Positions 39,036 through 46,300 of a DNA stretch of 49,523 nt are shown here, in pieces (position 1 is the stretch's first letter; every line of letters starts with the position of its first letter). Location of the stretch: the NCBI RefSeq assembly GCF_900104095.1, contig NZ_FNJO01000004.1:382817-432339 (forward strand), read 5' to 3'. The translations under genes and the position numbers were made by a program. Source of the DNA: Ralstonia sp. 25mfcol4.1 (GTDB lineage Bacteria > Pseudomonadota > Gammaproteobacteria > Burkholderiales > Burkholderiaceae). The notes under the pieces were generated by a model. It saw only the letters and a list, made by a program, of their open reading frames with translations, was not told the origin of the DNA and did no database searches.

Positions 39036-39083
39036 AAGCGGCATTTCAACACGCTCGCTAGGTTAATGAGTGCTTACATTCTC

Positions 39084-39099
39084 CGCAGAAACGGGTACG
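39084..39099 (+). repeat. Dispersed origin-type 16-mer, copy 9
   Basis: CGCAGAAACGGGTACG, exact consensus, intergenic; paired with copy 10 at 45-bp spacing. Confidence 0.88.
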
Positions 39100-39128
39100 C
39101 CGTGGCGTTACCACACGTCCGTTTGATA

Positions 39129-39144
39129 CGCAGAAACGGGTACG
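39129..39144 (+). repeat. Dispersed origin-type 16-mer, copy 10
   Basis: CGCAGAAACGGGTACG, exact consensus, direct orientation relative to copy 9. Confidence 0.88.
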
Positions 39145-39214
39145 CGTACATTCACCGGCCACGTCGGATGTCATCGTTTTCATTTTGAACGTGGAAAAAC
39201 CGCGCCAGCCAATG

Positions 39215-39241
39215 AAAAAGGGATGGCGTTCCCGCCATCCC
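39215..39241 (-). terminator. Terminator of the purine permease gene
   Basis: GGGATGGCG (39220-39228) and CGCCATCCC (39233-39241) form a 9-bp stem with a 4-nt loop; five A residues at 39215-39219 give the U-tract leftwards. It lies 39 bp after the permease stop. Confidence 0.85.
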
Positions 39242-39279
39242 CACTTGTTTCATGAAACCTTCGCGCGTTGCCGAGCCGG

Positions 39280-40638
39280 TCAATGCCCAGGCAGATAGTA
39301 GAACTTGAACAGGAACACCGCGGCGATGATCCATGCCATCACCGGGACGTCCCTGGCGCGGCCCGTCAGCAGCTTCAGTACGGCATACGAGATAAAGCCA
39401 AAGGCCACGCCGTTGGCCACCGAGTAGGTGAACGGCATGGCAAGCGCGGTCAGGACCGCGGGCACCACTTCGGTGACATCGCTCCAGTCGATGTCGACCA
39501 GCTCGCGCAACATCAGGCACGACACGTACAGCAACGCCGGGGCGGTGGCATAGGCCGGGACCGTGCCGGCCAGTGGCGCAATGAACAGGCACGCCAGGAA
39601 CAGCACGGCCACGGTGACCGCGGTCAGGCCGGTGCGGCCGCCCGCCTGCACGCCCGAGGCGCTTTCGATATAGGCAGTGGTCGAAGACGTGCCCAGCAGC
39701 GAACCCGCCATGATCGCGGTGCTGTCAGCCATCAGGGCCTTGTTCAGGCGGTCCATCTTACCGGCCTTGAGCAGCCCTGCACGGTTGGCCACACCCATCA
39801 GCGTGCCGGTGGCGTCGAACAGTTCCACCAGGAAAAACACCAGCACGACGTTGATGATGCCGATCGACAGCGCGGCGGAGATATCGAGCTTGAACAGCGT
39901 GGGCGAAATCGACGGCGGCGCCGACACCACACCGTGGAACTGGTTGCCCGCGAAAATGAAGCTGAGGACCGTGGTCAGCAGGATGCCGATCAGGATGGCG
40001 CCCTTCACCTTGAGCCGGTCCAGCGCCACGATCGCAAAGAAGCCAATGATGGCCAGCACGGCCTGCGGCTGGTGCAGGTCGCCGATCGTAACCAGCGTTG
40101 CGGGATTGCCGGTAATGATGCCCGCACTGTGCAATGCGATGATGGCAAGGAACAGGCCGATACCGGCGGTGATGGCGCCACGGATGGCGAGAGGAATGCC
40201 CTTGACGATGGCTTCGCGCACGCGGAACAGCGTCACCACCAGGAACAGGCAGCCCGAAATGAACACGGCCCCCAGCGCAGCCTGCCAGGGCAGGCCCATA
40301 CCTTTGACCACGGTATAGGCAAAGTAGGCGTTCAATCCCATGCCAGGCGCCATGGCAATCGGGTAGTTGGCATAGAAGCCCATGATCAGGGTGCCGATGG
40401 CGGCAGCCAGGCAAGTGGCCACGAAGACGGCATCCTTCGGCACGCCGGCATCGCCCAGGATGCTCGGGTTCACGAAGATGATGTAGGCCATCGTCAGGAA
40501 CGTGGTGACGCCGGCCAGCACTTCGGTGCGCACATTGGTGTTGTGTTCGCGCAGGCGGAAGATGCGCTCTACGAGGCTCGCTGAGGAGGAAGCGGCGGAT
40601 GGATGGCTTGGCCGCGGGGCCTGTTCAGGGGTAGACAT
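39280..40638 (-). CDS. AzgA-type guanine/hypoxanthine permease (NCS2 family)
   Basis: 452 residues with about 12-14 transmembrane segments. The start RIFRLREHNTNVRTEVLAGVTTFLTMAYIIFVNPSIL and the motifs MAPGMGLNAYFAYTVV, DLFDATGTLMG-like VELFDATGTLMGVANRAG, and GSLLGTSSTTAYIESASGVQAGGRTGL are diagnostic of the AzgA/PbuG branch, which imports purine bases by proton symport. The ATG at 40638 is chosen. It is divergent from the cold-shock gene, with a 312-bp gap. Confidence 0.93.
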   Translation of the reverse strand: MSTPEQAPRPSHPSAASSSASLVERIFRLREHNTNVRTEVLAGVTTFLTMAYIIFVNPSILGDAGVPKDAVFVATCLAAAIGTLIMGFYANYPIAMAPGMGLNAYFAYTVVKGMGLPWQAALGAVFISGCLFLVVTLFRVREAIVKGIPLAIRGAITAGIGLFLAIIALHSAGIITGNPATLVTIGDLHQPQAVLAIIGFFAIVALDRLKVKGAILIGILLTTVLSFIFAGNQFHGVVSAPPSISPTLFKLDISAALSIGIINVVLVFFLVELFDATGTLMGVANRAGLLKAGKMDRLNKALMADSTAIMAGSLLGTSSTTAYIESASGVQAGGRTGLTAVTVAVLFLACLFIAPLAGTVPAYATAPALLYVSCLMLRELVDIDWSDVTEVVPAVLTALAMPFTYSVANGVAFGFISYAVLKLLTGRARDVPVMAWIIAAVFLFKFYYLPGH

Positions 40639-40771
40639 GGTGTCTCCAGATGCTCCAGCGACGCGTGCCACGAGCGTCACCAGGTGCCGTGTTGACCCGA
40701 CAATGCGGAAAAGGCGGGATCATCCCACAAGCCGCCAGGCGCATCCAGCCCACGCCGGGGAATTCCCTGCC

Positions 40772-40800
40772 TTGACGAGATCGGCATTCCCCCGTATAAA
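40772..40800 (+). promoter_or_regulatory. Strong sigma-70 promoter of the cold-shock gene
   Basis: TTGACG (40772-40777) and TATAAA (40795-40800) are separated by exactly 17 bp, close to consensus. Transcription would start near 40807 and leave a leader of about 145 nt before the cold-shock ATG at 40951, as in cspA-type thermoregulated mRNAs. Confidence 0.8.
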
Positions 40801-40806
40801 TCTCCG

Positions 40807-40950
40807 CTAGATTCAAGCGACGAGGCAACAGTTCATTCGTTAGCCAACGTCTTGGTACTTCGGTTGTCCATGGTGTCCTTTCCTTGAGTTGGCAATACGG
40901 TGGTGTGCGCACCATCGGTTTCTTTTTTATTTTTTTTGGAAAGCAATACC
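40807..40950 (+). ncRNA. Long 5' leader of the cold-shock mRNA
   Basis: The segment between the predicted start and the ATG has no gene on this strand. It contains T-rich runs directly before the ribosome-binding site GGAAAG (40938-40943). On the opposite strand a 12-codon ORF (40836-40874, MDNRSTKTLANE) has a very good GGAAAGGACACC site but overlaps the leader, so its reality is doubtful. Confidence 0.45.
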
Positions 40951-41154
40951 ATGCAAACCGGTATCGTAAAGTGGTTCAACGACGCCAAGGGCTTCGGTTT
41001 CATCAAGCCGGACGCCGGCGGTGACGATCTGTTCGCGCACTTCTCGGAAGTTCGCGCCGAGGGCTTCAAGTCGCTGCAAGAAAACCAACGCGTGTCGTTC
41101 GAAGTCAAGAACGGCCCGAAGGGTCTGCAAGCGGCTAACATCACCCCGATGTAA
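40951..41154 (+). CDS. Cold-shock domain protein (CspA family)
   Basis: 67 residues, a single cold-shock domain. RNA-binding motifs are visible: [15 protein letters not shown] (RNP1, KGFGFI) and DLFAHFS (RNP2-like). It binds single-stranded nucleic acid and acts as an RNA chaperone by family. A standard bidirectional terminator follows. It lies directly upstream of the iteron field of the replication origin; a second, different cold-shock gene lies on the other side of repA. Confidence 0.95.
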   Translation: MQTGIVKWFNDAKGFGFIKPDAGGDDLFAHFSEVRAEGFKSLQENQRVSFEVKNGPKGLQAANITPM

Positions 41155-41190
41155 GTCCGGCTGCACGCGCGCTTCGGCGTGCGTCGCACC

Positions 41191-41219
41191 AAAAAACCCG
41201 CCATCGGCGGGTTTTTTTT
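41191..41219 (+). terminator. Rho-independent terminator after the cold-shock gene
   Basis: A6, CCCGCC (41197-41202), ATC loop, GGCGGG (41206-41211), T8. Canonical and usable in both directions; it isolates the origin region from upstream transcription. Confidence 0.93.
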
Positions 41220-41378
41220 CGTCCGTTCGCAGCGGCCTGTCAGGGCCGCTTTGCCGATATGGCGTACCCGCCATAGGCGCTTCCCCTCTTGCCTCCCTCG
41301 CGAGAACGCGGGCTTTCTCCCCCCGCCGCGTCTCGAAAATGCTCCGTATTGTTCTGGCGCGCTCCAGGCGACTCGATT

Positions 41379-42411
41379 CGCAGAAATGGGTACGCCTTTC
41401 GTAAGTGTGCTGGTCTGCCGTCGCAGAAACGGGTACGCAAGTCGGACCCGCCCACGCAGAAACGGGTACGGCGCATCCGCCACCGCAGGTTGATTGTCAC
41501 CTGATTACAACAGGTTTGTGCAACGCAGAAATAGGTACGCTTTTACGTTCCGCAGTCGCCGGCCGCGTGCGGCGCGGGCAGTTATCCAGCCTAATGTTTG
41601 AGCAACGTGGTTTTCCCCGCAGAATTTGGTTCGCCCGTCCAGCTGGGCATGTATACATGGTTTGGGCGTCGGCGCCGCGCAGAAACGGGTACGGTTTTCG
41701 GGTATCGCCGGACGCAGAAATGGGTACGCCCCTGGCGTGGAAGCCTGGCCCGACCGTCCATCCGCGTTCGGCCAGTGACGCCATGCTACGCAGAAACAGG
41801 TACGCGAGGTGGCGCGGCATGCTTCATCGGCAATGCGCAAAGTGTGGGCTGGCTCCACGTATACGTCTTGATGTAGCGGCAGCGCATAGGCGCTGTCGCC
41901 GTATCCCGATGCTGCCGGCTCGCAGAAACGGGTACGGCCGGGTTGAAACGATCCGCTTTTCGGAACGCAGAAATGGGTACGCTTCGGCGGATGGTGGGCC
42001 TGTAGGGTGACGTCCGCAGATTTGGGTACGCCGCAGAAACGGGTTCGGCGAGGCGTTGTTGGGTCCTCCAACCGTGTATACGCAGAATCTGGTTCGTTTT
42101 TGGATCGTCCGGGCGCAGAAACGGGTACGTAAGGCGGCTCCGGTTTGGCGTGCGGCCACCAAGGCGTACCTGATTCTGCGGGGATAAGGCACCGAATCGA
42201 CCCCAGTAAGGCCTGTGACTGCCGTTTCTAGCCAGGCCGCGCAGAAACGGGTACGCTTTGGCCTCGGATTTCTGTGGAAAAGCCTGTGGGATCAGTGACT
42301 TATCCCCGCAGATTCCGGTACGGCGTTTTCGCTGAAACGGGTTCGGTTGGCCGCAGATTCGGGTTCGGGCCTACGCAGAAACGAGTACGGCATGCCGCAG
42401 AAACGGGTACA
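41379..42411 (+). repeat. Origin iteron array, 21 copies of a 16-bp repeat
   Basis: The consensus is CGCAGAAACGGGTACG. Starts: 41379, 41422, 41455, 41524, 41618, 41678, 41713, 41789, 41921, 41966, 42015, 42032, 42081, 42114, 42165 (inverted), 42240, 42307, 42330, 42352, 42374 and 42396. Six copies on this strand are exact; three carry AAATGGG; the rest vary at the centre or as GGTTCG. Upstream copies are irregularly spaced, but the last four starts are exactly 22 bp apart, about two helical turns, as in plasmid initiator-binding arrays. RepA binding is inferred from position. Confidence 0.9.
42273..42281 (-). promoter_or_regulatory. DnaA-like box
   Basis: TGTGGAAAA, complement TTTTCCACA, one mismatch from TTATCCACA. 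It sits between array members at 42240 and 42307. Related TTATCCCC sequences are at 42179-42186 (complement strand) and 42300-42307. Confidence 0.45.
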
Positions 42412-42690
42412 GAGATGCTCAAAAAGCGCTTTGCAATCAAGGGCGTTGGCGCTCCGTATACGGTTTACGAGTAGTTAACCCGTATCGGTATCGTTTACTT
42501 GTAGTGGATAAGCAGCCAACCGTGGACAACCCTGCCGGGTTGCCCACCGTACGGCCGCCATCTCATCAGTCGCCGGATACCCCGCCTTCAACACAGCCGG
42601 CTTGCAGGACAAGCCACGAGCTGCCGAACCGGCGCAGCTTCCGACTCGCTGTGGACGGCAAACGGCATCGTCGCCAGATAAACGCGTATA
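42412..42690. other. Probable replication origin core (unwinding region) between iterons and repA
   Basis: This 280-bp stretch follows the 22-bp-phased iterons. It begins with a relatively AT-rich part (TGCTCAAAAAGCGCTTTGC) and holds a 12-bp direct repeat GTTTACGAGTAG (42463-42474) / GTTTACTTGTAG (42493-42504) at 30-bp distance and a DnaA-like box at 42503-42511 (complement TTATCCACT). Palindromes CCGTATACGG (42454-42463) and CGTATACG (42685-42692) flank it. Assigned as origin by layout, not by experiment. Confidence 0.6.
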
Positions 42691-42706
42691 CGTACCCGTT
42701 TCTGCG
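42691..42706 (-). repeat. Inverted origin 16-mer in the repA promoter region
   Basis: CGTACCCGTTTCTGCG, exact consensus in reverse orientation, 54 bp before the repA start. It is flanked by CGTATACG (42685-42692) and ACGTATACGT (42712-42721). The arrangement suits autoregulation of repA by RepA. Confidence 0.85.
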
Positions 42707-42759
42707 TGACAACGTATACGTGATCGCGTAAAAAGGCGGGTAATCCGAAGCCCATCAAT

Positions 42760-43854
42760 ATGTCGATCAAACGCTCTATGGCCTCCGAGGGAGAACGTGC
42801 CGTCCTGGAATCGGACGCGGAACCGTCCCGCATCATCATTCCCGGGAACGAGAACATCCTCGCGCCGTCCGAGAAATTCCAGCGTCTTTTCGACGAAGCC
42901 CAGGCCATGGAGCGCGAAGACGCGTGGCAAAGTGGCGAAGTAGGCTTCCTCAGCCGTGCCAGCGTGCAGGTGACCCTGCCGTATCGCGCGCCGAAGGGCG
43001 CGCCGCCTGTCTGGACACGCACCAGCGGGAATATCTCGCTGATGATTCAGCCTGGCTACTTCACACAGCAACGTTCCGAGCGCGCGTCGAACGGTCGGCA
43101 GAAGCTCGTTTCCGAAACCGTGTCGCTGGGGTATCCGTACGGCTCCTATCCGCGCCTGATGCTTGCCTGGATCGGCAAGGAAATCATGGCCAAGAAGAAG
43201 CGTGGCGAGTTCACCGGTACTGTGGAAGACCGTCGCATATCGCTTGGCAACTCGCTGTCGGAGTTCATGTACAACCTTGGCATTCCGATGGCCACGGGTG
43301 GCAAGCGCGGCACGATGACGCTGGTTCGCCAGCAAATGATCCGGCTGTTTTCTGCGACGATCGCCATCGTCCAGAACAAGTCTGTGCCGGTGCCGAATCA
43401 GGCACCCAACCATGAGCCACTGTCGATTGATCGGGTTGGTTACCTGCTGGCCGATCAGTTGTCGACCTGGTGGGACCCGATGCAGCCGGGGCAGGGCTCG
43501 ATGTTCGAGAGCTTTGTGGTGCTGTCTGAGCCGTTCTTCAACGAACTGGTCAACCGGCCCGTGCCGGTCGATATGCGCGCCCTGAAGGCGCTAAAGCAGT
43601 CGCCGTTCGCGCTCGACGTGTATTCCTGGCTCACCTATCGTTTCTTCACGATCCAACGGCGGACGGAAATCCCGTGGGAAGCGCTGCAGATGCAGTTCGG
43701 GACCGAAACGGAGAGCGAACGAAAGTTCCGGGCGCTGTTCCGCAAGGCGCTCAAGGACGTGCTCGTTGTCTATCCTGGTGCGAAGGTCGACGCCGACTCT
43801 TCCAAGGCCCTGATCCTGCAGCCTTCGCGTACCAGCGTGCGCAAGCTCGGGTAA
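42760..43854 (+). CDS. repA: RepA-type replication initiator of the secondary replicon
   Basis: 364 residues. The sequence (VQVTLPYRAPKGAPPVWTRTSGNISLMIQPGYF, SLGYPYGSYPRLMLAWIGKEIMAKK, LSEFMYNLGIPMATGGKRGTMTLVRQQMIRLFSATI, SPFALDVYSWLTYRFFTIQRRTEIPWEALQMQFGTE) matches the RepA family of beta-proteobacterial megaplasmids and chromids, whose winged-helix modules bind iterons and open the origin. It is preceded by the iteron array and followed by parAB, a standard chromid arrangement. The ATG at 42760 is used; M7 at 42778 is possible. Confidence 0.92.
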   Translation: MSIKRSMASEGERAVLESDAEPSRIIIPGNENILAPSEKFQRLFDEAQAMEREDAWQSGEVGFLSRASVQVTLPYRAPKGAPPVWTRTSGNISLMIQPGYFTQQRSERASNGRQKLVSETVSLGYPYGSYPRLMLAWIGKEIMAKKKRGEFTGTVEDRRISLGNSLSEFMYNLGIPMATGGKRGTMTLVRQQMIRLFSATIAIVQNKSVPVPNQAPNHEPLSIDRVGYLLADQLSTWWDPMQPGQGSMFESFVVLSEPFFNELVNRPVPVDMRALKALKQSPFALDVYSWLTYRFFTIQRRTEIPWEALQMQFGTETESERKFRALFRKALKDVLVVYPGAKVDADSSKALILQPSRTSVRKLG

Positions 43855-43916
43855 GCCGACAGCCAGGAGCCAGCAAGGAAGGCGTGGTACCAGCGGCGGC
43901 ACGCGTCGGCTGAAAA

Positions 43917-43950
43917 GCAAGAAGGGCAAGCATGTGCTTGCCCTTCTTGC
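43917..43950. terminator. Perfect 16-bp hairpin between repA and the second cold-shock gene
   Basis: GCAAGAAGGGCAAGCA (43917-43932), TG loop, TGCTTGCCCTTCTTGC (43935-43950). It lies between the convergent ends of repA (43854) and the cold-shock gene (44000) and is likely a shared terminator. Confidence 0.75.
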
Positions 43951-43999
43951 TTACCGGTCAGTCATCTCGACGACCGCCGGGAAACTGCAGTGGTTCACT

Positions 44000-44203
44000 T
44001 CAGGCCGGCTTGATTGCCGAAGCCTGCAGGCCCTTCGGGCCTTGCTTGACTTCGAACGTCACGCGCTGACCGTCCTTCAGGGTCTTGAAACCCGAGCCCT
44101 GAATCTCCGAGAAGTGGGCAAACAGGTCTGCGCCGCCATCGTCGGGAGTAATGAAGCCGAAACCCTTGGTCTCGTTGAACCACTTGACCGTACCGGTTGC
44201 CAT
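44000..44203 (-). CDS. Second cold-shock domain protein (CspA family)
   Basis: 67 residues starting [34 protein letters not shown], with intact RNP1 (KGFGFI) and RNP2-like (DLFAHF) motifs. About two thirds identical by eye to the copy at 40951 but with Ala/Thr and Lys/Glu differences. Start at 44203 after AAGGAC. It is convergent with repA and divergent from parA. A promoter TTGAAC...TAAAAC (16-bp spacer) may lie about 60 bp upstream. Confidence 0.95.
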   Translation of the reverse strand: MATGTVKWFNETKGFGFITPDDGGADLFAHFSEIQGSGFKTLKDGQRVTFEVKQGPKGLQASAIKPA

Positions 44204-44619
44204 AAGAAAGTCCTTTCGAAGCAAGTTCGTTTTACACAACGCAAACAACCGTTCAAGCACGCTGGGGTCTCGTAGATACCGAACGGAAGTCAACGAGTTG
44301 ACACGACTTGACTCGACTGTAACGGGCATCATAACCACATTGTGTTGCGGTGTCATGTGCGCCCTAATGCGCACTACCTTTACTTTAGGCGGATTCTGTA
44401 CCGCTTTTCAAGAAGAAGAATCCCCAAAAGTTGATATAGGCGGTTTCTCCCACCGTTGGCACTTCTCCGCACTATCGGGGTTTCAGTCCCTTTTTTGCGC
44501 TCGCTTCCAATTAATTTAAATTTTCGGAAATGGGTTGTAGCGCACTGTGGGATTGGCTAAAGTTTCGCCTTGATTGAACACCATCATTCGCGCTTTCAGC
44601 GCTGAAAGTGAGGCCCCAA
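44204..44619. promoter_or_regulatory. Upstream region of parA and the second cold-shock gene
   Basis: There are 416 bp without a gene. The part 44380-44590 is clearly AT-richer than the surroundings (AATTAATTTAAATTTTCGG at 44509-44527). The region ends in the parS-like palindrome at 44593. Confidence 0.4.
44593..44608. promoter_or_regulatory. parS-like palindrome 1 at the parA start
   Basis: CTTTCAGCGCTGAAAG, a perfect 16-bp palindrome lying directly before the parA ribosome-binding site (GTGAGG). ParB bound here could also repress parA-parB. Identified by its second identical copy inside parB and by context. Confidence 0.75.
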
Positions 44620-45276
44620 GTGGCAGCAAAAATCATCACCGTTTTTAACCAGAAGGGCGGCTGCGGCAAGACCACCGTTAGCATGCATCTCGCTGGCACG
44701 TTGGGACTTCGTGGCGCACGCTCCCTGCTCGTCGACATGGACGAGCAGGGCACTGCGACCCGGTGGGCAGCCCAGGCCAGCGATGAGCGGCCCTTCCCGG
44801 CTTCTGTCATCGGACTCGCACCGTCGGGTGGCGCAATGCATCGGGAAGTGCGCAAGTTCGTGCATGACTACGACTACATTCTGGTCGACTGCCCACCGGC
44901 TGTGCATTCGGCGGCGCCCTCCAGCGCGCTGCTGATTTCGGACCTTGCGATTATTCCCGTGGTGCCGTCGCCGCCTGACTTGTGGGCCGCCGTGGCAGCC
45001 AAAACGCTGGCGCAGCATGCGCAGGTACAGAACGAGACCCTGCAGATTCGCGTCATGGCAAACATGGTCCAACGCCGCGTTTCCATCGCGCGACAGGCTA
45101 TCGAGATTCTCGGCGACGACGGGGACGTGCCCCTGCTGAATTCGATGATCGGCTCGCGCTCTGCGTTTCGCGAATGCCAAGCCATCGGCTGCACGGTTCA
45201 CGGGGTTCCCGGCGCGCGGGAAGCGATCCAGGAAGTCGACATGATGGTGGACGAGGTACTGTCCTTGATTGAGTAA
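44620..45276 (+). CDS. parA: ParA partition ATPase
   Basis: 218 residues from the GTG at 44620 (preceded by GTGAGG); an earlier in-frame GTG at 44608 is inside the palindrome and less likely. Deviant Walker A is FNQKGGCGKTTVSMHLA, followed by LLVDMDEQG (A' motif) and YILVDCPPAVHS (Walker B). No N-terminal HTH is present, as in short plasmid/chromid ParA (type Ib-like size). It moves ParB-parS complexes on the nucleoid. parB follows after 5 bp. Confidence 0.95.
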   Translation: MAAKIITVFNQKGGCGKTTVSMHLAGTLGLRGARSLLVDMDEQGTATRWAAQASDERPFPASVIGLAPSGGAMHREVRKFVHDYDYILVDCPPAVHSAAPSSALLISDLAIIPVVPSPPDLWAAVAAKTLAQHAQVQNETLQIRVMANMVQRRVSIARQAIEILGDDGDVPLLNSMIGSRSAFRECQAIGCTVHGVPGAREAIQEVDMMVDEVLSLIE

Positions 45277-45281
45277 TCCGA

Positions 45282-46298
45282 ATGGCAACAAAACTGAAAA
45301 GTCTAAAGGCCGGCATGCTCGCCGGCATGGCCGCGGAAAAGACCCGCAGCGATGCGATCGACCGGTTCGCACGTGCGGAAGCTGCCCTATCCGAGCACCC
45401 GAATGGCCTTCTGCAGAACCAGCGCCCCCCGCAGACGACGGCGACTTTCAGCGCTGAAAGTACCGTCGCCAATACGGAAGGGCGCCTGCTGATTCGCGTA
45501 CCCATCGCGAACCTGCACGACAACCCATTCAACGCACGACGCATCTACGATCCTGCCGTGGTGCAGGAGCGCGCAGCGTCGATCGCCACGCACGGCCAGA
45601 AGACCCCGGGCCTGGCTGCCCCCGATCCCGCGCGGCCAGGGCAATACATCCTGATCGACGGTCACTATCGAAAGCGCGCCCTGGCCTCGGCCGGCAAGCT
45701 GGAGATGGAGTGCTTTATCGAGGACGACCTCAGCGACCTCGATTTTTACCGCCTCTCCTTCCTGCTCAACGAACAGCGATCGGATCAGTCCGCACTGGAC
45801 AATGCCATTGCGTGGCGCCAGTTGCTGGATGAAGGCAAGGTTCAGAAAGAAGAAGAGATCTGTGAACTGACCGGGATGTCCGCCGGCACGGTCAACAAGA
45901 CGCTGGCACTGTTGAAGCTGCCTGAATCGGTGCTTGCCGTCATGCGCGAGCGGCCCAGCGCCATCGGCATTTCGGCCGGCTACGAGCTGACCCTCTATTG
46001 CAAGATCGCTGGCGAGGATCGCACGCGCGAGCTGGCCACGCGCATCATGAACGACGGCCTGTCGAGCCGCGAGGTGGAATCGATCCGGAAACACGCGCAG
46101 GAAGGCAAGTCGCGCAAGGTCAAGGAAATCAGCCGCCAGTACAAGATTCGCACCGAGGCAGGTCAGCTGCTTGGGACGATCAAGGAATGGGATTCCGGAC
46201 GAATCATGCTCGATGTCCAGCTGACGGACCGCAACGCGCGCGAAGATCTCCTGGAAGTCCTCAAGGCGCGCTTCGGTCTGGACAAGACGCTACTCTGA
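45282..46298 (+). CDS. parB: ParB partition protein
   Basis: 338 residues. The N-terminal CTPase/nuclease-like fold includes VPIANLHDNPFNARRIYDPAVVQERAASIATHGQKTPG and the phosphate-binding DGHYRKRALASAG (the GxxRxxA-type motif). A central HTH (EEEICELTGMSAGTVNKTLALLKLPESVLAVM) recognises parS. The C-terminal dimerisation part is short. A perfect parS-like palindrome lies inside the gene at 45445. The stop is separated by only 2 bp from the end of the convergent recombinase gene. Confidence 0.95.
   Translation: MATKLKSLKAGMLAGMAAEKTRSDAIDRFARAEAALSEHPNGLLQNQRPPQTTATFSAESTVANTEGRLLIRVPIANLHDNPFNARRIYDPAVVQERAASIATHGQKTPGLAAPDPARPGQYILIDGHYRKRALASAGKLEMECFIEDDLSDLDFYRLSFLLNEQRSDQSALDNAIAWRQLLDEGKVQKEEEICELTGMSAGTVNKTLALLKLPESVLAVMRERPSAIGISAGYELTLYCKIAGEDRTRELATRIMNDGLSSREVESIRKHAQEGKSRKVKEISRQYKIRTEAGQLLGTIKEWDSGRIMLDVQLTDRNAREDLLEVLKARFGLDKTLL
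45444..45461. promoter_or_regulatory. parS-like palindrome 2 inside parB
   Basis: ACTTTCAGCGCTGAAAGT, containing the same 16-bp core as at 44593 with one more symmetric base pair, coding for FSAES in a variable linker of ParB. Confidence 0.75.
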
Positions 46299-46300
46299 TC

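Larger units (their letters stand above)
38666..39279. other. Intergenic region with long palindrome and two origin-type repeats
   Basis: There are 614 bp without a secure gene. It includes a hairpin AGGGCGC-tcttgc-GCGCCCT at 38916-38935, a 30-bp palindrome at 39006-39035, and 16-mers at 39084 and 39129. A leftward frame from 39044 (MPLPSLIQKYETWLKANIPGW...) runs through both hairpins and then into the next gene in another frame; it is not accepted as coding. Confidence 0.4.

Noticed and set aside
38547..39044. Leftward protein MPLPSLIQKYETWLKANIPGW...
   Set aside because: The frame crosses two strong hairpins, lacks a ribosome-binding site and turns into low-complexity sequence overlapping the next gene out of frame. 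A short real N-terminal piece cannot be excluded.
40639..40771. Purine riboswitch upstream of the AzgA-type permease
   Set aside because: I could not find the conserved three-way junction loops; the distance is short and the strong promoter found reads the other way.
41379..42411. Short reading frames with recurring RTRFCV / AYPFLR / NGYA peptides
   Set aside because: These peptides are simply translations of the 16-bp iteron in different frames.
41379..42411. Iteron field as a CRISPR array
   Set aside because: Repeats are only 16 bp, spacing is irregular or 22 bp, orientation is mixed and it abuts repA.
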